A stretch of 22,402 nucleotides of DNA, from positions 1 through 22,402 of the forward strand of contig URPD01000030.1 of the NCBI GenBank assembly GCA_900549645.1, read 5' to 3'. A model generated the notes under the pieces. That model saw nothing but the letters and a program-made list of their open reading frames with translations. It ran no database searches and was not told where the DNA came from. This DNA is from an uncultured Eubacteriales bacterium (GTDB lineage Bacteria; Bacillota; Clostridia; Oscillospirales; Oscillospiraceae). Of the stretch, positions 8,794-15,075 are shown in pieces. The position numbers were made by a program, and so were the translations under genes. How positions within the stretch are numbered: position 1 is the stretch's first letter; each line of letters opens with the position of its first letter.

Positions 8794-10878
8794 TTAATCC
8801 ACGCCGCGGTAATAGAGGCCGCGGGTCAGGACGTTGGGCTTATAATCGGTCAGGCCGAGGTAGCCTTTCGCAACCTCGACGCATTCGCGTGGGCTTTCGG
8901 TAGTGAACAGCATACGCAGTCCCCACAGGCCGAGCGCGTACAGATCGTCGCGCTTGTCGGCAAGATAGAGCTTATGCGCGTTATAGATCACGTTGCGGCA
9001 GCCGAACTCCTTCACGACCGGGAACACCGAACCCATGCGGTCGGACAGCTGGCCGGGGGTTTGGCAGTTGCAGCGTCCCGCGCTCTGGCGGATGATGCAC
9101 TGGTCGGACACCATCAGCGGCAGGCGGCCGTAGATGATAAGCTCAGTGTCGATGGGCTTGGCCATGGCCTTTATCTGCGCAAGGCGCAGTTCAAAGGACG
9201 CCGTCGCGGAGATGAAGCCCGCGTCCTGCAATACGCGCAGTGTATAGGAGTTAAAGGCGTTTAGCCCGAAGTCGCCGCGCACCTTCATACCCGCCTGACG
9301 CGCGATGAACACATGGCCGAGATTCCCGGTCAGCGCTTCGTTCACGCCGTAGTCGAACAGCTTTTCAAGCGCGGCATAGACCTCGCGGCTCTGGTCGTCC
9401 GTGATAACGCGCGGCATCACGGCGACGGGGCGCGCACCGTTATCAATGAATGGGCGAAGCGGGTCAAAGTTTTCCGCCAGCTCCATGGCGGGGAAATATA
9501 TATAGTCCGGCTTCAGCGCCGCCAGCTCCGGCGTGAGCTGTTCCGCCGTGCGCACCTGATATATGCGCGCGGGGTCGGATATCGCGGGGACGTTCACGGG
9601 AGGGGCGGGGATGCGCAGAGTCCTGCGTTCGGGCGCTTTCTCGCGCTCCGCGGAGAGCTGGGCAATCAGCTTGCGGCGCAGTTCGTTTATCTCGGACGCG
9701 GGCAGGTACAGCCCCGGCTCAGCCTTGGCCTTGTTCTCAATACAATTATAGGGCGTTCCGCCGGTTTTGAACATCTGTTCGGTCAGATACTGTTCCGTAA
9801 GTCCCTGACGCTTCGCGCGCTCCGGCACGGGTCCGGTTGCAATGGCTCTGTTCCCGTCGTCGTCAAAGGCGATGGCCTTGATATGCTCTCCCTTTTCGAG
9901 CACCGTGTAAAAATGCACGGGCACGCGGCGCATCTCGCCCTCGGCGTACTGCTTGCGGGCGGCTGCAAATATCTTGTCCGCGTCCTTGTCAGGCTCCGAG
10001 CGCACGCCGAACATATCGAGCTTGTCGCCGATGAAGTAGCCCTGAGTGAAGCCCTGACGGGAGAAGGTCTTCTCCAGCAGCTCCATCTCTTCCTTATCTG
10101 GGTTGCGCTGCTCGCGGATGGCCTTGGCGTACACGCCTGTGACTATGCCGGTGTACTCCGGGCGCTTCATGCGTCCCTCTATCTTGAGGCTTGCGACGCC
10201 GGCTTCTTCGAGCCGACGTATCTGGTCCACAAGACAGTTGTCCTTCAGCGAGAGCGGATGGTCGTCCATGCGGCCGCCGAGACTGTATTGCAGGCGGCAG
10301 GGCTGCGCGCAGAGTCCGCGGTTGCCGCTGCGGCGGCCTATGAGGGCGGACATATAGCACTGGCCGGAATGGCAGAAGCAGAGCGCGCCGTGAACGAACA
10401 CCTCGGTCTCTATCGAGGCGTTCTTGGTGATGAACCTTATCTGCTCGAACGACAGCTCGCGCGCAAGCACAGCGCGGGTGATGCCCATCTCCGCCGCGGC
10501 CTCGACCCCGGCGAGGTTATGCAGGCTCATCTGTGTGCTCGCGTGAAGCGGGATATCGGGCAGCGCACAGCGGATAGCGTAGGACATGCCAAGATCCTGC
10601 ACGATGAGCGCGTCCGCGCCCGCATCCGACGCGAGCTTCGCCGCGGCGACGGCGTCCCGCATTTCGCGGTCGTTCACGAGGGTGTTGAGCGTGACGTAGA
10701 CCTTGCAGCCGCGGACATGGCAGTAGCGCACCGCCTTCACGAATTCCTCATCTGTGAAATTTTTCGCGCCGCGGCGGGCGTTGAACGCGCCCATGCCCAT
10801 GTAAACGGCGTCCGCTCCGTTCTGCACGGCGGCGATAACGCCCTCCGGAGAGCCGGCTGGGGACAGAAGTTCTATCAT
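8794..10878 (-). CDS. Peptidase U32-family protein, probable RNA hydroxylase (RlhA/TrhP-like)
   Basis: A 694-residue two-part protein. The N-terminal U32 domain (about 1-320) begins IELLSPAGSPEGVIAAVQNGADAVYMG. It carries the family signature EVFVHGALCFCHSGQCYMS (159-177), then GRRSGNRGLCAQPCR (181-195). Cysteines 167, 174, 190 and 194 are the likely iron-sulphur ligands. The C-terminal half contains a DUF3656-like region and a second Cys group, C594, C603 and C605. Although named peptidases, characterised bacterial U32 members (RlhA, TrhO/TrhP group) hydroxylate rRNA or tRNA using prephenate-dependent chemistry; RlhA acts on 23S C2501. The long two-domain form is closest to RlhA, but the RNA target here is inferred. 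It starts at ATG 10876-10878 after an AGAGGTG ribosome site and heads the U32-maf-mreCD-mrdA unit. Confidence 0.9.
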   Translation of the reverse strand: MIELLSPAGSPEGVIAAVQNGADAVYMGMGAFNARRGAKNFTDEEFVKAVRYCHVRGCKVYVTLNTLVNDREMRDAVAAAKLASDAGADALIVQDLGMSYAIRCALPDIPLHASTQMSLHNLAGVEAAAEMGITRAVLARELSFEQIRFITKNASIETEVFVHGALCFCHSGQCYMSALIGRRSGNRGLCAQPCRLQYSLGGRMDDHPLSLKDNCLVDQIRRLEEAGVASLKIEGRMKRPEYTGIVTGVYAKAIREQRNPDKEEMELLEKTFSRQGFTQGYFIGDKLDMFGVRSEPDKDADKIFAAARKQYAEGEMRRVPVHFYTVLEKGEHIKAIAFDDDGNRAIATGPVPERAKRQGLTEQYLTEQMFKTGGTPYNCIENKAKAEPGLYLPASEINELRRKLIAQLSAEREKAPERRTLRIPAPPVNVPAISDPARIYQVRTAEQLTPELAALKPDYIYFPAMELAENFDPLRPFIDNGARPVAVMPRVITDDQSREVYAALEKLFDYGVNEALTGNLGHVFIARQAGMKVRGDFGLNAFNSYTLRVLQDAGFISATASFELRLAQIKAMAKPIDTELIIYGRLPLMVSDQCIIRQSAGRCNCQTPGQLSDRMGSVFPVVKEFGCRNVIYNAHKLYLADKRDDLYALGLWGLRMLFTTESPRECVEVAKGYLGLTDYKPNVLTRGLYYRGVD

Positions 10879-10911
10879 TGCTCACACCTCTTGCATTATA
10901 ATACAGAGTAG

Positions 10912-10941
10912 ATTATAGCACATATATACCTATTGCGACAA
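10912..10941 (-). promoter_or_regulatory. Promoter of the U32-maf-mreCD-mrdA unit
   Basis: On the minus strand TTGTCG (plus-strand 10936-10941), an 18-base spacer and a perfect TATAAT (plus-strand 10912-10917) preceded by TGC, an extended -10. The predicted transcription start leaves a leader of about 27 bases before the U32 ATG. Its -35 box overlaps the -35 box of the divergent dnaD promoter. Confidence 0.75.
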
Positions 10942-10961
10942 GTTAATTTTGATGGTATAAT
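10933..10961 (+). promoter_or_regulatory. Promoter of the dnaD-dnaI-DUF2804 unit
   Basis: TTGCGA (10933-10938), a 17-base spacer and a perfect TATAAT (10956-10961), about 47 bases upstream of the dnaD-like ATG. It shares bases 10936-10938 with the -35 box of the divergent U32 promoter. Confidence 0.75.
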
Positions 10962-10979
10962 ATGTACCCAATCAAAATT
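10945..10979. promoter_or_regulatory. 9-bp perfect dyad around the dnaD -10 box (candidate operator)
   Basis: AATTTTGAT (10945-10953) and ATCAAAATT (10971-10979) are exact inverted repeats 17 bases apart, centred on the end of the -10 box. The left arm lies upstream of the predicted transcription start, so the pair cannot fold in the mRNA. A DNA-binding protein site is therefore the more natural reading. No specific regulator was recognised. Confidence 0.5.
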
Positions 10980-11008
10980 TTTCGTGAACAAACCGGAGAT
11001 AAAGCCTT

Positions 11009-11935
11009 ATGTCAGGTCAGGATCGCTCAAATTCAATATCCTCCGCCATCGCGGACAAGCTCATTTCCGCGCACGATGGGGACGTCGCGCTGCTGTATAT
11101 CTACATGGTGCGCCGCGGCGGGCACGACCTTGACGCCGCCGCGCGCGACCTCTGCCGCACGATGAGCGAAATAAGCGCCGCGGCGGAAAAGCTCCAGCGC
11201 ATGGGGCTGATGCCGGACGGCGCCGCGCCCGCAAAGGCCGCCGCGAAGGAGGAAAAGCTCCCCCCGCCGGACGAGATACCGCAGTACCGCTCTGAGGATA
11301 TCGTGCGCCGCTGCAAGGAGAACGGGGAGTTTGCCGTCGTCGTCGCCGAGGCGCAGACCGCGCTGACGCATACGCTATCAAGCGTCGAGATGAAAACGCT
11401 CTTCGGGATATATGACTATCTGGCGCTTCCGCCTGAGGTCATAATGATGCTCATAAACTACTGCGTCGCGCGCTGCCGCGAGCAGTCCACCCCCGATCAC
11501 CCGCGCCGCCCCTCGATGCGCAATATCGAGAAAGAAGCCTATAACTGGGTGCATCAGGAGATACTGACTCTCGATCAGGCCGAGGAATACATACGCCGTC
11601 AGCGCGAGCGGCGCGACGCGCTCGGCCGCGCAAAGGCGGCGGTCGGCATCCATGGCCGCGAGCTTACGCCGACGGAGACGAAGTATCTCTCCGCGTGGCT
11701 CGACATGGGCTTTGATGAGGACGCGCTCGCCATCGGCTATGACCGCACGATCACGAACACAGGCGCGCTGAAATGGAGCTACATGAACAAGATCATGCAG
11801 TCGTGGCACGAGAAGGGGCTGCACTCCGCTGAAGAGATAGAATCCGGCGATCCGCGCCGCCGCCCGCAGCAGTCCGCCGCGCAGGGCAAGGCGATAGACA
11901 TGGACGAGCTTCAGTCCGTACTGGAAAAGATATAA
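11009..11935 (+). CDS. DnaD-domain primosomal protein
   Basis: Helicase-loading component of the Firmicutes primosome, related to DnaD/DnaB of Bacillus. The 308-residue protein has an N-terminal winged-helix-like part (about 10-70) and a Pro/Ala/Lys-rich linker (about 70-95). It then has two DnaD-type repeats, the first about 120-195 and the second about 217-272. The second ends in the characteristic pattern TGALKWSYMNKIMQSWHEKG (251-270). ATG at 11009 follows a GGAG ribosome site. It lies 33 bases ahead of the dnaI-like ATPase, the standard pairing that supports the call. The long C-terminal tail is polar and probably disordered. It is DnaD-like with tandem domains, and a strict dnaD or dnaB symbol would overstate what is visible. 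Confidence 0.9.
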   Translation: MSGQDRSNSISSAIADKLISAHDGDVALLYIYMVRRGGHDLDAAARDLCRTMSEISAAAEKLQRMGLMPDGAAPAKAAAKEEKLPPPDEIPQYRSEDIVRRCKENGEFAVVVAEAQTALTHTLSSVEMKTLFGIYDYLALPPEVIMMLINYCVARCREQSTPDHPRRPSMRNIEKEAYNWVHQEILTLDQAEEYIRRQRERRDALGRAKAAVGIHGRELTPTETKYLSAWLDMGFDEDALAIGYDRTITNTGALKWSYMNKIMQSWHEKGLHSAEEIESGDPRRRPQQSAAQGKAIDMDELQSVLEKI

Positions 11936-11968
11936 CTACCCCCATTTTCTGATAAGGAAGTGCAACAC

Positions 11969-12964
11969 ATGGCATATGACGGCAAGCTGCTGGCCAGAGC
12001 GCGTCTGCGGCTTCAGGACATCAAAAGCGAAAATCAGGACGAGCAGTACCGCAGGCAGGCCGAGGTATACGCCCGCGTACCGGAAATACAGCGGCTGGAC
12101 AGTGAGATGCGCGAGCAGATGACGGAGCTTGTGCGCATAACCATCTCCCGCCCGGCGGACATGAAGGAGAAGCTTGCCGCGCTGGAGCGCGAGAATCTGG
12201 ACTGCCAGATGCGCCGCGCAGAGCTGCTGGTCGAAAACGGGTACAGCGTGGAGTATCTGAACGACATCTACTCCTGCCCCGACTGCCGCGATACCGGCGT
12301 TCTGAACGGCGGCGTGTGCCGCTGCCTTGACAAGCTCTATAACCGCGAGCTGACTAAAGAACTGGGCGTACTGATGCAGAATGGCAGCGAGTGCTTCGAG
12401 CGCTTCGACCTGAACCTGTACAGCGACAGGCTCGACCCGCGAAGCGGCGTTATCCCGCGCGACGCGATGCGCATAGTGCGCGACGCCGGGCGTAAATTTG
12501 CCGACAACTTCCCGAACGTCTCCTCGAACCTGCTGTTTCAGGGCGGCCCCGGTCTGGGCAAAACCTTCCTTTCGGCGTGCATAGCGCGCGTCGTGGCGGA
12601 GAAGGGCTACTCCGTGTGCTACGATTCCGCCGTCTCCGCGCTGGAAGCCTTTGAGAAGCAGAAGTTCTCCCGCGATCCCGACGAGGCGGACGCCGCCTCC
12701 GCGCGCGTACGGCGTATGCTAGACTGCGACCTGATGATTCTCGACGATCTCGGCACGGAGATGGTCACGCCGATGTCCGTCAGCGCGCTCTACACCCTTA
12801 TAAACACCCGCCTTGTCAACCGGCGGAAAATGATAATCAGCACCAACTGCTCCGAAGAGGAGCTTACAAAACGATACAGTCCGCAGATAGGCTCCCGCCT
12901 TGAGGGCGAATTTCTCTGGCTGCACTTTGCCGGGAGCGATATCCGGACGCGAAAGGGAGTTTAA
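11969..12964 (+). CDS. DnaC/DnaI-like helicase loader ATPase
   Basis: AAA+ ATPase expected to load the DnaB-type replicative helicase with the upstream DnaD-like protein. It has 331 residues from the ATG at 11969, which has an AAGGAAG ribosome site eight bases before it; a GTG nine bases earlier lies against that site and is rejected. The N-terminal 90 residues are helical and charged. A zinc-binding knuckle follows with C103, C106, C117 and C119 (CPDC and CRC), as in DnaI. The ATPase core has Walker A GGPGLGKT (192-199), Walker B LMILDD (255-260), sensor STN (291-293) and an IGSRL segment with a probable arginine finger at R310. IstB transposition helpers share this fold, but the zinc knuckle, the DnaD partner and the lack of a transposase make a helicase loader much more likely. 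Confidence 0.93.
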   Translation: MAYDGKLLARARLRLQDIKSENQDEQYRRQAEVYARVPEIQRLDSEMREQMTELVRITISRPADMKEKLAALERENLDCQMRRAELLVENGYSVEYLNDIYSCPDCRDTGVLNGGVCRCLDKLYNRELTKELGVLMQNGSECFERFDLNLYSDRLDPRSGVIPRDAMRIVRDAGRKFADNFPNVSSNLLFQGGPGLGKTFLSACIARVVAEKGYSVCYDSAVSALEAFEKQKFSRDPDEADAASARVRRMLDCDLMILDDLGTEMVTPMSVSALYTLINTRLVNRRKMIISTNCSEEELTKRYSPQIGSRLEGEFLWLHFAGSDIRTRKGV

Positions 12965-12967
12965 AAA

Positions 12968-13993
12968 ATGCAGCACGAGATCACCCGCGCCATTCCCCTG
13001 CTTGACTCCAAAGGAAACCTCACCGAGCCCGGCTACGCCAAAAAGCTGCTGCCGGTATACCGCCGTGCCGACATCAAGGCGGGCAAAATGCGCATCAAGG
13101 AATGGGACTACTACCTTGTCAACAACGGCCGCTTCGCCCTCGCGCTCACCGTGGACGACAACGGCTACATGGGGCTTGACTCCATCTCCCTGCTCGACTT
13201 TGAAAACGGCTGGGAGATAACCACAAGCCCGATGAGCTTCATGCCGCTCGGCAAGCTCCGCATGCCGGAGACTTCCGCCGTCGGCGATGTGCACCACGCG
13301 GGCAGCGGGCACAGCATCACTTTTAAAAACGACGGCAGTGGACACCGCACGCTCATCGCGCAGATGAAGAAATTCGGCCCCGCGGGGTCTATATACGCGC
13401 GCGTGGAGCTGTTCGACGAGCCTGAGGAGAGCATGGTCATCTGCACTCCGTTTGATAAGCCCGGCCACTTCTACTATAACCAGAAGATAAACTGTATGCG
13501 CGCCAAGGGCGAGGTCGTGTACGACGGGAAAACCTATGTCTTTGACCCGTCGGACAGCTTCGCGGTGCTCGACTGGGGGCGCGGCGTCTGGACGTATCAC
13601 AACACATGGTACTGGGGCAGCGCGTCGTATCAGGTGGACGGCGTTCCCTTCGGCTGGAACATCGGCTACGGCTTCGGCGACACCTCCGCCGCAAGCGAGA
13701 ACATGCTGTTCTATGACGGCAAGGCGCACAAGATTAGCGCCGTGAAATTCAACATCCCCGGCGGGGAGAAGGATTTCATGTCCCCGTGGACGTTTACGTC
13801 GGATGACGGGCGCTTCGAGATGGACTTCGTCCCTGTGCTCGACCGCGCCGCCTGCACCGACGTGAAGCTGATAAAGTCCGATCAGCATCAGGTGTTCGGC
13901 CGCTTCACCGGCAAGGCCGTGCTTGACGACGGCAGAGTCGTCGAGGTCAAGGACTTCCCCGGCTTCGCCGAGAAGGTCGAAAATAAGTGGTAA
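12968..13993 (+). CDS. DUF2804 domain protein
   Basis: Recognised as a DUF2804 family member of 341 residues, with no known biochemical role. Characteristic stretches are YYNQKINCMRAKG (169-181) and LDWGRGVWTYHNTWYWGSAS (201-220), dense in Trp and Tyr. The protein has no signal peptide and no membrane segment, and its alternating hydrophobic pattern suggests a beta-rich fold. The ATG at 12968 lies three bases after the dnaI-like stop, with a GGGAG ribosome site inside the end of that gene, so translation is probably coupled. A strong terminator follows 12 bases after its stop. The primosome linkage may be incidental cotranscription. The similarity in general layout to lipid-binding beta-barrel proteins is only an impression. 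Confidence 0.85.
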   Translation: MQHEITRAIPLLDSKGNLTEPGYAKKLLPVYRRADIKAGKMRIKEWDYYLVNNGRFALALTVDDNGYMGLDSISLLDFENGWEITTSPMSFMPLGKLRMPETSAVGDVHHAGSGHSITFKNDGSGHRTLIAQMKKFGPAGSIYARVELFDEPEESMVICTPFDKPGHFYYNQKINCMRAKGEVVYDGKTYVFDPSDSFAVLDWGRGVWTYHNTWYWGSASYQVDGVPFGWNIGYGFGDTSAASENMLFYDGKAHKISAVKFNIPGGEKDFMSPWTFTSDDGRFEMDFVPVLDRAACTDVKLIKSDQHQVFGRFTGKAVLDDGRVVEVKDFPGFAEKVENKW

Positions 13994-14004
13994 TTCTATA
14001 CATA

Positions 14005-14038
14005 ATGCCCGCTGTACTCTTGTACGGCGGGCATTTTT
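14005..14038 (+). terminator. Intrinsic terminator of the dnaD operon
   Basis: ATGCCCGCTGTAC (14005-14017) pairs with GTACGGCGGGCAT (14022-14034), 13 pairs with one G-U, around the loop TCTT, and runs straight into a T-tract ending at 14038. It lies 12 bases after the DUF2804 stop. Confidence 0.9.
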
Positions 14039-14087
14039 CACGGCTGGCGGGAGGCACCGTATGCGCGGAACTGTGCCTTTTACACAG

Positions 14088-14109
14088 AATTAAGATTTTA
14101 CCCTTAATT
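14088..14109. promoter_or_regulatory. Inverted repeat upstream of the acyltransferase promoter
   Basis: AATTAAG (14088-14094) and CTTAATT (14103-14109) form a perfect 7-bp dyad with an 8-base spacer in an AT-rich block just upstream of the promoter at 14125-14153. It fits an activator site or operator, but such AT-rich dyads can also arise by chance. Confidence 0.35.
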
Positions 14110-14124
14110 TACTTTAAAATTTTG

Positions 14125-14153
14125 TTGCATTTTTGTCAGTCAGGCTTTATACT
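14125..14153 (+). promoter_or_regulatory. Promoter of the acyltransferase-like / acyl-CoA synthetase unit
   Basis: TTGCAT (14125-14130), 17 bases, then TATACT (14148-14153). The predicted start leaves a leader of only about 20 bases that consists mostly of the ribosome site GGAAAGGTGGG. The -35 box is weak (three matches), the -10 box strong. Confidence 0.55.
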
Positions 14154-14178
14154 GTTACGCGGAAAGGTGGGATTTACA

Positions 14179-15057
14179 TTGGAAAACAGACAGAAAAAGC
14201 GCGGCGACCGTTTTGACGGCTATTGGCTGCGCGACGAAGTCCCCGCAATGAACTCGTTTATGGCATATCTCTTCCCCAATCGCGCCGACAACGAGGCGTT
14301 TATAGAACAGTCGATCGACCTGCGCCCTATGGACGCTTTTCTTGCAAAGAAAAACGCAGGGCTTGAAAAGGATAAATACAGCTACTTCCACGTTATACTC
14401 GCCGCATGCGTCAAGTGCTTCGTGCTGCGCCCGCGTATGAACCGCTTCATCTCCGGCAACCGCATATATCAGCGCGACCACATCTCCGTAGCCTTCGTCG
14501 TCAAGAAGCGTTTTGAGGACAGCTCCTCCGAGGGTCTTGCCTACAAGCGCTACACCGGAGACGACACTATCGACACCCTGCACGCATCCATCCTTGAGGA
14601 GATCTACCAGTGCCGCCGCACCGACGTTGAGGACAACTCCAACGCTTTCATGCAGAAGCTCATGCGTCTGCCGAGCTGGCTGCTGCGCCTCGTCGTGAAG
14701 ATTCTCTTCAAGCTCGACCGCAAGGGCAAGGTTCCCTATGACCTCATCCGCACCGATCCCAACTACGCATCCATATTCCTGACGAATCTCGGCTCCATCG
14801 GCCTTGACGCAGGATATCACCACCTCAACAACTGGGGCACCAACTCCTTCTTCGGTGTCATCGGCAAGAAGCATCTTGCTCCGGAATGGCACGAGGACGG
14901 CAGCTGCACCGTGCATCCCGTGCTCGACCTCGGCCTGACTTTGGACGAGCGCATCGGCGACGGCTTCTATTACTCCGGAACCGTGCGCCTGCTTAGAAAG
15001 CTGCTGGAAAATCCGGAGCTGCTTGAACAGCCCTTCTCCACTGAGGTGGAATACTAA
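14179..15057 (+). CDS. Stand-alone E2/CAT-fold acyltransferase-like protein (TTG start)
   Basis: The protein resembles the catalytic domain of 2-oxoacid dehydrogenase E2 / chloramphenicol acetyltransferase, but it has no lipoyl or E1/E3-binding domain. From the TTG at 14179-14181, after an AAAGGTGGG ribosome site, it has 292 residues. Visible family features are IFLTNLGSIGLDAGYHHLNN (199-218, the E2 'NLG' strand) and the C-terminal catalytic region LGLTLDERIGDGF (251-263). In E2 enzymes that region reads DHRxxDG; here the catalytic His is Glu257 while Asp261 and Gly262 are kept. The frame extends 64 codons further upstream but runs through the terminator, so that start is rejected. The acyl-CoA synthetase begins 18 bases after the stop. 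The partner suggests acyl transfer from a CoA thioester or binding of one. No pyruvate dehydrogenase genes are nearby, so an ordinary E2 role is unlikely. Confidence 0.82.
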   Translation: MENRQKKRGDRFDGYWLRDEVPAMNSFMAYLFPNRADNEAFIEQSIDLRPMDAFLAKKNAGLEKDKYSYFHVILAACVKCFVLRPRMNRFISGNRIYQRDHISVAFVVKKRFEDSSSEGLAYKRYTGDDTIDTLHASILEEIYQCRRTDVEDNSNAFMQKLMRLPSWLLRLVVKILFKLDRKGKVPYDLIRTDPNYASIFLTNLGSIGLDAGYHHLNNWGTNSFFGVIGKKHLAPEWHEDGSCTVHPVLDLGLTLDERIGDGFYYSGTVRLLRKLLENPELLEQPFSTEVEY

Positions 15058-15075
15058 AGACAGGAGGCAATTATT

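Noticed and set aside
9313..10911. 532-codon plus-strand frame opposite the U32 gene
   Set aside because: Shadow of a clearly recognised gene, with no family features of its own.
11960..11968. GTG start for the dnaI-like gene
   Set aside because: The GTG abuts the ribosome site itself; the ATG nine bases later is correctly spaced from AAGGAAG.
11969..12964. IstB-type transposition helper instead of a helicase loader
   Set aside because: There is no transposase or inverted-repeat ends nearby. The zinc knuckle and the DnaD-domain partner fit DnaI.
13987..14178. Upstream extension of the E2-like protein by 64 codons
   Set aside because: It would run through the DUF2804 stop region, a strong terminator and the promoter.
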